From: Desulfoluna limicola
Lineage (GTDB): Bacteria; Desulfobacterota; Desulfobacteria; Desulfobacterales; Desulfolunaceae
NCBI RefSeq assembly: GCF_021654575.1
Contig: NZ_AP024488.1
Span: forward strand, 1,364,001 to 1,428,000
Length of the DNA: 64,000 bases
Direction: 5' to 3'
Part shown: positions 44,498-53,679 of the stretch, in pieces
How the letters are laid out: each line of letters begins with the position of its first letter
Numbering within the stretch: position 1 is the first letter of the stretch
Notes under the pieces: generated by a model
Databases searched by the model: none
What the model was told of the DNA's origin: nothing
The model's input: the letters and a program-made list of their open reading frames with translations, nothing else
Made by a program: the position numbers and the translations under genes

Positions 44498-45257
44498 TGC
44501 CTCCGGCGGCAAGGTGAACCACCTTGAAAGCTGGTGGCGAATGCGCATCCGCGCGACGTGTAACCCCTACGGATGTGATGGTTGACGACGTTGACTGGCG
44601 TGGGGTTCGGTTGTTCCGTAGGGAATAGTTGTAAAAACGAAAAACCGTTGGGATACGCGTGATACGTAGGGTGTGCTTGCGCACCAAAACGACAGACACC
44701 ATACGCCCAATTAGTTCGGAATATCGAAGCCACTGGCCTCGCGGAAGCTGTAACCGGCATGACGAAAAAGCCGAGACGGAATTCGGCGTGCCCGAAACCG
44801 CCTTTCAAAACAAACGCGACGGGTAATGGCACTCAATTTTTTTGAGCCAGTCGTAACCACAAAAATTTAATCGGTTAAATGTTACAGTTCCGGATAACTA
44901 CCATGGATTCCCGCCTTCGCTGGAAAGACGATACAGAGATCAATGTCGTTCAACCCTTTTCCTTCCCCCAGCTGTTCGATCTAAAGGTCACTACCCTTCA
45001 ATCCTTCTCGTACTTTCTGGCTGTTTGAACTCAAGAGCATTCCCCACAATTCTTCTCGTCTTCCCCGGCTGCTTGACAAACCGTTCCTGTTGGAAGGGCG
45101 CCGCAGGTAGGTACTCGATGTGCGTGGAATATCGAATGACCGGGGATCCATATTTGAGGAGCCGTTGAATTTTGCTGGAACGACTTCGGGTGATAGCATT
45201 GAAAAATACATGAATGACAACAAACACCCTGTAAGTTGATTGTTCGCTGAAAGCGAC
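44498..45257. other. Gene-free repeat-rich region
   Basis: It contains the left part of a mosaic block (TGCCTCCGGCGGCAAGGTG at 44498), a short CCATGGATTCCCGCCTTCGC repeat at 44902 that recurs at 51210, and a third ~110-base CCCGGCTG repeat at 45045-45155. No gene is seen. Confidence 0.55.
45045..45155. repeat. CCCGGCTG dispersed repeat, copy 3
   Basis: Third copy of the repeat at 42636, with CCCCGGCTGCTTGACAAAC and ending GACCGGGGATCC. Confidence 0.5.
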
Positions 45258-45297
45258 ATAAAAAAAGGGGAAAGACCTTGTAAACAGGTCTTTCCCC
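45258..45297 (-). terminator. Terminator of the minus-strand envelope operon
   Basis: Perfect stem GGGGAAAGACCT/AGGTCTTTCCCC (45267-45297). Read on the minus strand it is followed by a run of T, and it lies 130 bases after the lipoprotein stop. Confidence 0.85.
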
Positions 45298-45424
45298 ATG
45301 TGTGTTTTGGGACTGCAAGAGAAGGCCAATCGAGGATTTACGTACCGCCAAGTTTAAGGTATTTCCCTTACATTGTATCGTGATCGTGAACCCAGTTTAG
45401 AGTTGTTTCAAGCAAAGCTGAATA

Positions 45425-48400
45425 TCAGGGAGTCTCAATTTTTCCGCCTCTGACAGCTCGGATGCGAAGGGTATTGGTCCTGTCCCTGATGGCAACTTTC
45501 TCCTGCATTTCAGAAAAATTGATCTCCCAGGCAGAGTCCGGCGCAGAGGGATCGCATGAGGCTGTAGACGTCCAATAGGCATCTTCCATTCCGGTCAACA
45601 CATCTCCGGCGGATTGAAGCTCTGTCTGTGAATCATCTAACAGAGAGAGAAGCTCGTTTTTACTTGGGAGTCTCCAGTCGTTGTGCCCCGCAAGGGCCAT
45701 GCTGCTGCAGTGGGTAAGGGCTCCGGTCCATGTAAAATCGGCTCCTTCTTCAGCAGCAGCTTTTTGCCACATGAGGCCAGTTCGAAGATCCGTCACCGTT
45801 CCGTTGCTGTTGTCGATGAACCGGGGGGTGGATTGTCCACGAACCGCAATGAAAGGTGTCGTGGTGTTTATGTTACGGGTTGATGTCTTACTGGTGTTGA
45901 TGTCTGGTGTTGGGATCGCGCTTGTGGTTAGGATAACGGTCATGGCGTAAAGGGCATTCACAGGGCTCAGAGCAGAAGTCCAGTGGTCCGCAGTGGATGG
46001 CCCGAAAACAGTGGTGCGTTCTTCATCAGAATAGCTGAGCAGACCTTTCAGATCGGCTTCAGACGGGAGGCGCCAGTCACTCATGCCTCCGAGGACAAGA
46101 CCATCGCAGAATGATAGCGCATTTGCATAGGTGTCTGCTGGTTGGGGTGTTGTCTGCCAGGTCAACCCGGTTGCTTTTTCTTTAACCGTTCCGTTTACAG
46201 GGGCTTCAAAGGGATCCTCCTGAACGATAGGCCCATCATGAACCGCTCGTACATGGCATTGAACATTCTCCTCCCTTTTACTCGTTCCATTTTTAAAGTC
46301 AATGGTGAGGTAGCTGTTGGGCTCTGAGCTGGAAATAGGGGTAGATGTCCAGTACCGGTAGGGCTGTGTGTTGGGAAAAACGCCTTGGTCTATGGCGGGG
46401 CTGTATTGGTCGGCATTGCTGATGAAAGCCAGTTCTTTTACAGTGGGGAGTCTCCAACCTGAGTTGAACCCTGCAAGGTTGGTTGCGGAGAGTTCGTTGC
46501 AATGGGCTTCTGCATCAGCAAAAAGGACTGTCTGGGGGCCGGTCACCGTTGTTTTTAACTCCCAAATGAGTCCGGTTACATTGTCCTGAACAGCACCCTC
46601 TAATTGGGTGAAGGAGGGCGTGTTTATGGAAATATCTGAGTCTTCCCCGGTGATAGATGTGTATGACTGTGTTTGACCTGTATCAGGGATTACTTGTGAT
46701 GGAAGCTCATCCACTTCACCATTGCAATTGTTGTCTTCGGAATCTCCATAGATTTCAACCTGTGAGGGGTTGGTGGTCGTATCGTTGTCCATACAGTCAA
46801 TGTTGTTGACACTGAAGCCTGCCTCGGGATTTGCGATTTCAACGGGTGGGCCCACCACGTCTCCAAGTTTATCTCCGAATCCGTCCAAGTCTGCATCCGA
46901 GTAAAGGGAGCGCATTTGCATTCCATTGCAGTTGTTGTCAATGCCGTCATCCGGTAGGTCAGTCATATCAGGGTTGATGGCTATATGTACGTCATTGCAA
47001 TCTTCATTATTTGTTACATAACCTGTGGGCTGAACTTCAGCGATTTGGGTGTCGTTGGGGGTTCCGAATCCGTCTTTGTCCCCGTCTCTGTACCAAGTGA
47101 CCATGAATTCGCCATTGCAGTCCTGGTCGATGCCGTCGTCAGGGATATCTACGGCACCGGGGTGGATGGTGTCATCATTGTCTTTGCAGTCGTCGCCGTT
47201 TAGAACGTAGCCTTTGGGTTGCCGTGTGGAATCGGCTTCTTTGAAGATTGTCGAGTCCCCATACCCGTCATTGTCATAGTCCAGATACCAGGTATGCATC
47301 TTTACATTGTGCCCACCTCGTACGGCTCGAACTCGGCCGCTATAGTATGTTCTCGCGATAAATAACTGGCCGTATTTGAAGTCTGTCAAAATGACATCTT
47401 TTGTATCATATCGGGTTGAGGTCCAATAGGCAGAAGTTTCCGTATCCGGGAATAGGTCAGACTGGATCGCAGGATCTTTTTTGGTATGGTCAATTAGTGA
47501 GACCAGTTCGTGTTTGTTTGGAAGCCGCCAGTCCGTATAGCCGGAAAGATTTAGTTCGTTGCAATATTGTAATGCATCTGTCCAGAAAAAAACTTCGCTC
47601 TCGTCTATTTTTCCCGTAACCTGTTGCCACATGAGACCGTTGGTTGTGTCTTCGATGACACCAAGGCCACGGTCCACAAAGGAGGAAGTTTTAGATTCAC
47701 CCCGGACGGCCCAGACAACAGCGGCTTGATTGGTATCAAAGGGAGATGAAAGCCCTGTGGAGGGATCAAAGGTCCAGATGGAGTTAGCCTGTTGTGAGTT
47801 CTCACTTTCAGACCAGATATTTTGTCTTAATGTATGGTTATAGTAACGGGTATCGATACACAGAGTCTCTTCCTGGCTTTTTGAAAGGAATAGGAGCTCG
47901 GTGATGGTTGGGAGTCGCCAGTCATCGAAACCTCCAAACTTGTTACGGTTAAGTCCGGCGATATACGTTTCCTTGGCCTCATTCCAAGTGCAGGTGTTGT
48001 CTGAATCGTGAAGATCGGTGGGGTTTGCCTTTCCATCCGCATTTTGTTTCACTTCCCAGGTGAGGCCGGTGACCTCGTCTTTCACCATGGTCCATGTGGC
48101 AGCATGCTCGGGCAGGGGCACGCTATTGTCATCAAGTTTGGTATATGATTGGGGCGAAATTAGAAAATCGGAGTCCTCACCGAATGTATCAGTGTAGGAT
48201 TTGGTCTGCCCTGTATCTGGGATATAACCTCTGGTGACAAGGGGCTTGGGGTCCCCGTTACAGTCGTGGTCAATTCCATCGTCCTGTTCCAGCGCCTGGG
48301 GGTTGATTTCCGGGTCGTCATCATTGCAGTCCAGGTTGTTGGTCACATATTTGATTTCACTGCTTGCTGGTTCTTCGGAAGCACCTGGGTCCGTATTGCT

Positions 48401-48571
48401 TCCGAAACCATCCTCGTCATTATCCACATACCACAGGGTTTGAACGGCAACAGATTGTACTGCTGGTTCATCGCCTCCTCCACTGCTGCTTCCGCAGGCT
48501 GTAATGAAAAGAAATAAAAGACTTAAAATAACCGTGGGGACATATGATTTACTCCAAGCGCGGGTTTTCAT
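45425..48571 (-). CDS. Large lipoprotein with MopE-type and DUF1566 repeats
   Basis: Predicted surface lipoprotein of 1048 residues. A signal peptide ends in the lipobox FITAC with GSSSGGG after it. The body alternates two repeat types. The MopE-like metal-binding motif pattern YxDxDxDGYG ... NxDDCxDxD ... IxPGAxxxxDDGIDQDCNG occurs several times. DUF1566/Lcl C-terminal-type domains (TGLMWQ ... WTDAL..CN...GYTDWRLPNKHEL ... YWTST ... RAVRGG) occur about five times. Such proteins are common on the surface of Desulfobacterota and Geobacter relatives, and their role is unclear. It closes the minus-strand operon before the terminator at 45258. Confidence 0.88.
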   Translation of the reverse strand: MKTRAWSKSYVPTVILSLLFLFITACGSSSGGGDEPAVQSVAVQTLWYVDNDEDGFGSNTDPGASEEPASSEIKYVTNNLDCNDDDPEINPQALEQDDGIDHDCNGDPKPLVTRGYIPDTGQTKSYTDTFGEDSDFLISPQSYTKLDDNSVPLPEHAATWTMVKDEVTGLTWEVKQNADGKANPTDLHDSDNTCTWNEAKETYIAGLNRNKFGGFDDWRLPTITELLFLSKSQEETLCIDTRYYNHTLRQNIWSESENSQQANSIWTFDPSTGLSSPFDTNQAAVVWAVRGESKTSSFVDRGLGVIEDTTNGLMWQQVTGKIDESEVFFWTDALQYCNELNLSGYTDWRLPNKHELVSLIDHTKKDPAIQSDLFPDTETSAYWTSTRYDTKDVILTDFKYGQLFIARTYYSGRVRAVRGGHNVKMHTWYLDYDNDGYGDSTIFKEADSTRQPKGYVLNGDDCKDNDDTIHPGAVDIPDDGIDQDCNGEFMVTWYRDGDKDGFGTPNDTQIAEVQPTGYVTNNEDCNDVHIAINPDMTDLPDDGIDNNCNGMQMRSLYSDADLDGFGDKLGDVVGPPVEIANPEAGFSVNNIDCMDNDTTTNPSQVEIYGDSEDNNCNGEVDELPSQVIPDTGQTQSYTSITGEDSDISINTPSFTQLEGAVQDNVTGLIWELKTTVTGPQTVLFADAEAHCNELSATNLAGFNSGWRLPTVKELAFISNADQYSPAIDQGVFPNTQPYRYWTSTPISSSEPNSYLTIDFKNGTSKREENVQCHVRAVHDGPIVQEDPFEAPVNGTVKEKATGLTWQTTPQPADTYANALSFCDGLVLGGMSDWRLPSEADLKGLLSYSDEERTTVFGPSTADHWTSALSPVNALYAMTVILTTSAIPTPDINTSKTSTRNINTTTPFIAVRGQSTPRFIDNSNGTVTDLRTGLMWQKAAAEEGADFTWTGALTHCSSMALAGHNDWRLPSKNELLSLLDDSQTELQSAGDVLTGMEDAYWTSTASCDPSAPDSAWEINFSEMQEKVAIRDRTNTLRIRAVRGGKIETP

Positions 48572-48775
48572 AAATCTGTTCTCCTGTCGGCAAATCAGTG
48601 GTGTGGTGAGACGATGTATGTATTGAAATTGATTGTTTCTTTGTAAAAACCTTTCAAACGATGGGGGAATTTCTGCCTCTTATTAATTTCCATGCATATA
48701 AATTCGAATTGTCTGACCCGTTCATAATTCATTTGCGTTCGGAAACAGTAAGAGACCCAACATATGGGACTGATT

Positions 48776-51055
48776 TTAAAACAATGCTGAACCTGCAGCC
48801 CCGATAAAGCACCCTGAACTGGATGATGAGCTGGTGAGGGAGTCAGCAAGGTCCGTATCGCCAGAGTCGTATACCTGGTTAATACTCAGGCCGTTGTACG
48901 TGTCGGCCGCGACCACGTAGACATCTTCTTCTGCGGTGCTGAATGCCGACACAGCCTTCGTGCTGCTTTGGGTCGCCCAGGAGGCCAACTCTTCCGGGTG
49001 TGCCGGGTCGGCAAGGGAGAAGAGGGTAAATCCGCCTTTGCCGGATGCTGCAAAAAGTAAGGCACCTTCCATGTCGAGATCGAGGTAGCTTCCCGTTTCG
49101 GGCGGAGGAATGGTTGCTACGGTACTGGGTATGTTCAGCGGGTCTGTGACATTTTCGATACGGATGCCCTCTGCGTCATCGGCGATAATGGCATAGACCG
49201 AGGTGTTCTGGCGGAACACATATATGGCCACGGCATTTCCGGTTGTCACCTTCTCGGCTATGACGAATGGGGTGAGGGGATCGTTCAGGTCCGCGATTTT
49301 AAGGCCCCGGATGTCCGCAATGTAGGCACGGTTTTCTATGACATCAACAGCAGAATCCGTTCCTGCCGTGAATCCGCTTTGATCGATGGTAATGGGTGTG
49401 CCTGGATTTTCTGGGTCTGTCACATCAATGAGTCGGCTTCCGGATGTCCCTTCGGCCACACAGGCGTATGATTTGCTTCCGGACTCGAACCATGCCACAG
49501 ATCTTGATGTTCCCGGCGTTGGGGTGGTTCCAATAAGGCTCGGCCCCGACTTATCGGCCAGGTCCACCAAGGTGAGGCCCTCGGAGCCGTTGGCGATCAA
49601 GGCGATATTGTTGTTTACGGCAATGTCGTAAGCTGTGCCCGATATGGCAAGAAACCCGGTGAGGGTGGGGCCGGAAAAGCTGCTGGTGTCGAAAATTCGC
49701 AGGCCACGGGTGCTGTCAAGAAGGTAGGTAAATCCGTCAGCAAAAACGATGTCATCCCCATGCACAGCGGATTCTGTGGACGCTTTAAAAGATGGTGCGG
49801 ATGAATCAGAGACGTCCAGTTTCATCAAACCGCTTTCCACGGTGCCCATATAGAGTGTATTGTCCAGATGCGCCACGCTGTATGCCCCTTTGGCCTGGCT
49901 GGTATAGGAACCCTTTACTTTAAAATCCAAGACTTCACCTGGGGCAGGGGTGCCTGAAGCATCGATGATTTGTAGCCCTTCGTGATTGTCCGCCACATAG
50001 GCTGTGTTTTCATTCGGAGCGGTAACTCCCGTGGCCCCTCCGGGTGTTTCAATTCGGCCTATATTGATGATGGACCCTTCCGTAAGCTCGTTCGTGTCAG
50101 AGAGAATGGAAAGTTTTGCCATGACCGACTCTTCGGCATACTGATCCATGGCTGTGACGTAAGTATAGAGACGATTATCAGATCCGATAACGGGGTGGAC
50201 ATCGGAAACAAGGGCCGCCGATCCGTACAGGAAGTCAGTCTGCATGTTTTTGACAACAGGCTCGGCGATGGCAGCGGAATCGGTGACATCAAATACTTTC
50301 AGCCCATAGTAATAATCAAGAACAAAGGCGTAGGTTTTGTCTGGCTTGCCCGTCTCGGTGAAAGTAATGGCTTCTGCGTTTGTGTACCCTCCTGTGGTGG
50401 TGTATGTGCCATTGATATCCCCCTGTTTGTATCCTGATTTATAGCCGTTGGTGGGGTTGCTCAGGAGGATTTCTTCTGGGGTGGTGGCATTGGTCACATC
50501 AATGACCCTGAGACCGAAATTGTTGTCGGCAAGAAAGATCGTGTTGCTGGCATACCCGATCCCCAAGGCGTTTACTTGGGGAAGCGCCTGTGTTTCAGTG
50601 TCTGAAATTTTGATTGACCCAGGGTTGTCCGGCACCTCGAATAGTGTTCCAACCGGGTTCATGGGAGAAGCAGAAAGATCTGACAGGTTGAAGACCTGAA
50701 AACCACCGGTGGCTTTCTCTTTGTTTCCTGCCCCTGCAGCGACATAGAGGGTTTCGCTGCCTGCCTCGTCGCAGTAATACATATCAAAAATGGCGGAGAA
50801 TGTGTTTACTCTGAAGGTGAGAACCTCGGATAGATCACCACCTTTAAGGACTTGAATCGTGTCTCCGATGGCCCAGATCACAATTGGGCCTTCTGTGGCG
50901 TGATTTCCCGATGTCACCGCATTGGGGGCCGCCTGAAGATACCAGGCAGCAGAGACAAAGGGCCATTTGCTGATAAATTGAAGTGAGGTTCCAGCATGCA
51001 GCGTCGTTGCTGAGAAACAGACAAATAATGCAAGAATAATTGATTTCAATCTCAT
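48776..51055 (-). CDS. Secreted LVIVD-type beta-propeller protein
   Basis: Exported protein of 759 residues with a signal peptide (MRLKSIILALFVCFSATTLHA). Many repeats of ~45 residues have the pattern GLxVIDVTNxxxPxxxG..., for example FGLRVIDVTNATTPEEI, GLQIIDASG, GLRIFDTSS and GLTLVDLADKSGPSL. These are LVIVD repeats, which form a beta-propeller. It ends in a Ser-rich tail with SSSSSSGCFIGAAGSALF, which looks like a C-terminal sorting or anchoring signal with a single Cys. Its function is unknown; it is probably surface-exposed and part of the envelope cluster. Confidence 0.88.
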   Translation of the reverse strand: MRLKSIILALFVCFSATTLHAGTSLQFISKWPFVSAAWYLQAAPNAVTSGNHATEGPIVIWAIGDTIQVLKGGDLSEVLTFRVNTFSAIFDMYYCDEAGSETLYVAAGAGNKEKATGGFQVFNLSDLSASPMNPVGTLFEVPDNPGSIKISDTETQALPQVNALGIGYASNTIFLADNNFGLRVIDVTNATTPEEILLSNPTNGYKSGYKQGDINGTYTTTGGYTNAEAITFTETGKPDKTYAFVLDYYYGLKVFDVTDSAAIAEPVVKNMQTDFLYGSAALVSDVHPVIGSDNRLYTYVTAMDQYAEESVMAKLSILSDTNELTEGSIINIGRIETPGGATGVTAPNENTAYVADNHEGLQIIDASGTPAPGEVLDFKVKGSYTSQAKGAYSVAHLDNTLYMGTVESGLMKLDVSDSSAPSFKASTESAVHGDDIVFADGFTYLLDSTRGLRIFDTSSFSGPTLTGFLAISGTAYDIAVNNNIALIANGSEGLTLVDLADKSGPSLIGTTPTPGTSRSVAWFESGSKSYACVAEGTSGSRLIDVTDPENPGTPITIDQSGFTAGTDSAVDVIENRAYIADIRGLKIADLNDPLTPFVIAEKVTTGNAVAIYVFRQNTSVYAIIADDAEGIRIENVTDPLNIPSTVATIPPPETGSYLDLDMEGALLFAASGKGGFTLFSLADPAHPEELASWATQSSTKAVSAFSTAEEDVYVVAADTYNGLSINQVYDSGDTDLADSLTSSSSSSGCFIGAAGSALF

Positions 51056-51251
51056 ATGTCATATCCGTTGTTGCTGTTAAACGAAGGGCTCCATCATGAC
51101 AATTCATGTCAACATTCAATCCATGAGTCATGTCCCTTCTCACCCTGCCATCATGCTTCGGCTTTGCGCCACCCAATGAACCATGAGCACATGCGAGCTT
51201 AGTCCTGCCACCATGGATTCCCGCCTTCGCGGGAAAGACGAAGAGGGACGC

Positions 51252-52139
51252 TTAGAACCTGACGGATGCAGAGCACCCCATGGCCTCCTCGTCACCGAAG
51301 CGCAATTCCACGTTGATGGAAACGGCCTCTTTGACGACATAAGCCGCACCGATGACGTATCCCATGTTTTTCGACCAGGTGATATCGTCCTCGTAGTCGA
51401 TGTACCCCTTATCATAAAAAGGAGCCGGTATGTTTTGGTTCATGTAGTGTTCCTTGCCGGTAGTGCTGGAGATACGGGCACCGATATAGGGCTGGATAAA
51501 ACCTGTATCGGCAGAAAGCAGCAGAGCCATCTGAATTTCATCGAGGGTAGCGGCGTAGAACGTGCCATTTGTATCCATTGTATCAACCTCAAAGTCAAAC
51601 CGTCGGTATTTGATATCGATGCCTGCTTTCACGGGGAGTGTATTCCAGAGATTTCCTTCATGCATGATGAAGGAGAGTCCGACCCCATAGAATGGGTCCC
51701 CGTCGGATTGGAAGGTGCTGTCCACGGAAAATCCCCAAGCCACGGTTTTGTCGTAGTAGGTCAGGTCAATTGTGCTGTCACAGATTCCGTACAATAGATA
51801 AATGGACCATAAGTTCTTGATCACAGTTCCAACTTTGATATTACTGCAGGTGAGTTCGTTGTCTGACCTTCTGTATTGCTCGTAGTGACGCACCTCTTCA
51901 TTGGATGTACTGGAGTCATCCCACATGGGCATGCGTTGCTGGTTGGGCAGTGTGTTTCGCTGCTTGTCCCATTCAACGGCCATAAAAACTGATGAATCCC
52001 AGTCGTCAAAAAACAGCCCTTCTCCCCACACCACCGGATCTCCGATATTTCCCACCGGTGCGCAGAAAACCGCACCTGAATGCAACAGGAAGAACAGGAC
52101 GATAGAGAAAATTACACTTGTTTTTTTGAAACAAACCAT
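51252..52139 (-). CDS. Outer-membrane beta-barrel protein
   Basis: Exported protein of 295 residues with a signal peptide ending VFCAPVG. The mature part has alternating aromatic-rich strands (GICDSTIDLTYYDKTVAWGF, then VKAGIDIKYRRFDFEVDT) and ends in a phenylalanine (CSASVRF), as usual for outer-membrane barrels. I do not recognise a specific family. It starts 10 bases after the propeller gene at 52150 ends, so it belongs to the same transcript. Confidence 0.8.
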   Translation of the reverse strand: MVCFKKTSVIFSIVLFFLLHSGAVFCAPVGNIGDPVVWGEGLFFDDWDSSVFMAVEWDKQRNTLPNQQRMPMWDDSSTSNEEVRHYEQYRRSDNELTCSNIKVGTVIKNLWSIYLLYGICDSTIDLTYYDKTVAWGFSVDSTFQSDGDPFYGVGLSFIMHEGNLWNTLPVKAGIDIKYRRFDFEVDTMDTNGTFYAATLDEIQMALLLSADTGFIQPYIGARISSTTGKEHYMNQNIPAPFYDKGYIDYEDDITWSKNMGYVIGAAYVVKEAVSINVELRFGDEEAMGCSASVRF

Positions 52140-52149
52140 ATAACCCGCT

Positions 52150-53679
52150 TTAGCCTTTATCTATTTCTATCTCAATTCGGAAAAACTCTATTTTAGGTTC
52201 AACGTTCATGGCAATACCGTGGAGTTTTTTTTCCGAGTTAAAAACAATGGGAACCCCTTTGATGAATCCATCAAACCTGGTTTCTGACAATGTGTTGTTA
52301 ACGGCCAAGGTCCATTTGCTGTCTGTCAGCACCGTGTAGGCAAAGTGGTTCCCCTTAGGGCTGAACCATGGTATTCCGATAGCATCGAAAGGGGCACTTT
52401 CCTTGTCGTTTAAAACCATGACAACTTTTTCACTTTCATTCAGGCGGGCCCCGTATGCAATTTGTGAAGAGTTCGGGCTGAAAATGGGGCGTTTCACCTC
52501 TGCGTACTCTTTTCCTTTTTTACCGCCCAGAACCACAAACCATTTTCCTTTCTTCATGGCTCGGTAAGCGAGTTTTTTACCGTCGGGACTGAATACCGGC
52601 ATGCCCACCGAATCATACCTGTTTTGTTTTTTGCCATTGATCACAACTACCGGTTTGTTTTTTTTGATACCTACATACGCCAACTTTGTTGATCCGTTGT
52701 TGTAGAGATAAGGTCCGAGCTGGTGGAAACGGGGACCTTCTTCTTCATCTTCGATCATGACCCAGCGTTTTTCGCCCTGTTGCGCTGGGTAGGCGAGGTG
52801 GCTTGAATCCGGGCTGAAAATCGGGTTCCCGATCGTCTGGTAGGCTGTGTGCTCCTTATTGCCTTCAACGAGTAAGAGTTTTTTGTCCTTCTGGCCCACA
52901 AAAACAAGGCGAGATGAGTCCGGGCTCCATGTGATGGCTGTGACGTTTTCATACCCCTTACTCTGGGTTTTGTTAGTTATCAAGTGCCAGGCAGGCCCGA
53001 TCAATGCTGCAAAGGCGAATCGGGTCGAGTCTGGGCTGAAAATGGGTTTTTTTACCTGGCGAAAGGGACCGTGGTTTTTTCCGTCCAAGACAAAAAACCA
53101 TCCGTCGTCATTAGCCGCCACATAGGCCACATGCTTTGAGTCGGGGGAGAAGACTGGGGTTCCATACACAGATGTAAATAATGGCTCTTTTTTACCGTCC
53201 AGAACCATGGTCTGATGGTCACCCGTTTTGGCCCTGAACCCGAATCGCTTGCCGTCCGGACTGAAGGCGATATCCGTGACACCGTCGAAAAGTGGGCCCT
53301 CCTTACCGTCCACAACGGCAAAGGCTTTATTTTCCTCGTAGACGATGTAGGCCACTCTGGAGGTGCCTGGGCTGAAGACAGGAGTCCCCTTGGCGATATC
53401 GCCGTATGCTCTTCCTTTTTTTTCGTCCACATGAACAGCCATTTTACCATTCTGTCTGCTGGCATAGGCTATGTGGCGAAGTTTGGGTGGATCGACAGTG
53501 ACCCCGAAAATGGTGGCGTTCTTAGGTGGTGATCCCAAGGAAATAACGTTTTCTTTGATCGCTACAGCCTGACCAGTCTCCTTTTCCGGATTGGCGATGG
53601 CGGTGTTTTTTAAAACGATAGGCAGCAGGGTAAAGATGAATAGAATTCTCAACCATTTGTTGTTAATGCGATGTGTCAT
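52150..53679 (-). CDS. Periplasmic PD40/TolB-like beta-propeller protein
   Basis: Exported protein of 509 residues with a signal anchor (WLRILFIFTLLPIVL). About a dozen repeats carry FSPDxKxxAYxA or FSPDSSxLAY motifs, for instance PVFSPDSKHVAYVAANDDGW and PIFSPNSSQIAYGA, typical of WD40-like PD40 repeats as in TolB. Its start overlaps the end of the FadL-like gene by 17 bases, so the two are translationally coupled. In the Acinetobacter Fil cluster a protein of this sort occupies the FilE position; that comparison is from memory and tentative. Confidence 0.87.
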   Translation of the reverse strand: MTHRINNKWLRILFIFTLLPIVLKNTAIANPEKETGQAVAIKENVISLGSPPKNATIFGVTVDPPKLRHIAYASRQNGKMAVHVDEKKGRAYGDIAKGTPVFSPGTSRVAYIVYEENKAFAVVDGKEGPLFDGVTDIAFSPDGKRFGFRAKTGDHQTMVLDGKKEPLFTSVYGTPVFSPDSKHVAYVAANDDGWFFVLDGKNHGPFRQVKKPIFSPDSTRFAFAALIGPAWHLITNKTQSKGYENVTAITWSPDSSRLVFVGQKDKKLLLVEGNKEHTAYQTIGNPIFSPDSSHLAYPAQQGEKRWVMIEDEEEGPRFHQLGPYLYNNGSTKLAYVGIKKNKPVVVINGKKQNRYDSVGMPVFSPDGKKLAYRAMKKGKWFVVLGGKKGKEYAEVKRPIFSPNSSQIAYGARLNESEKVVMVLNDKESAPFDAIGIPWFSPKGNHFAYTVLTDSKWTLAVNNTLSETRFDGFIKGVPIVFNSEKKLHGIAMNVEPKIEFFRIEIEIDKG

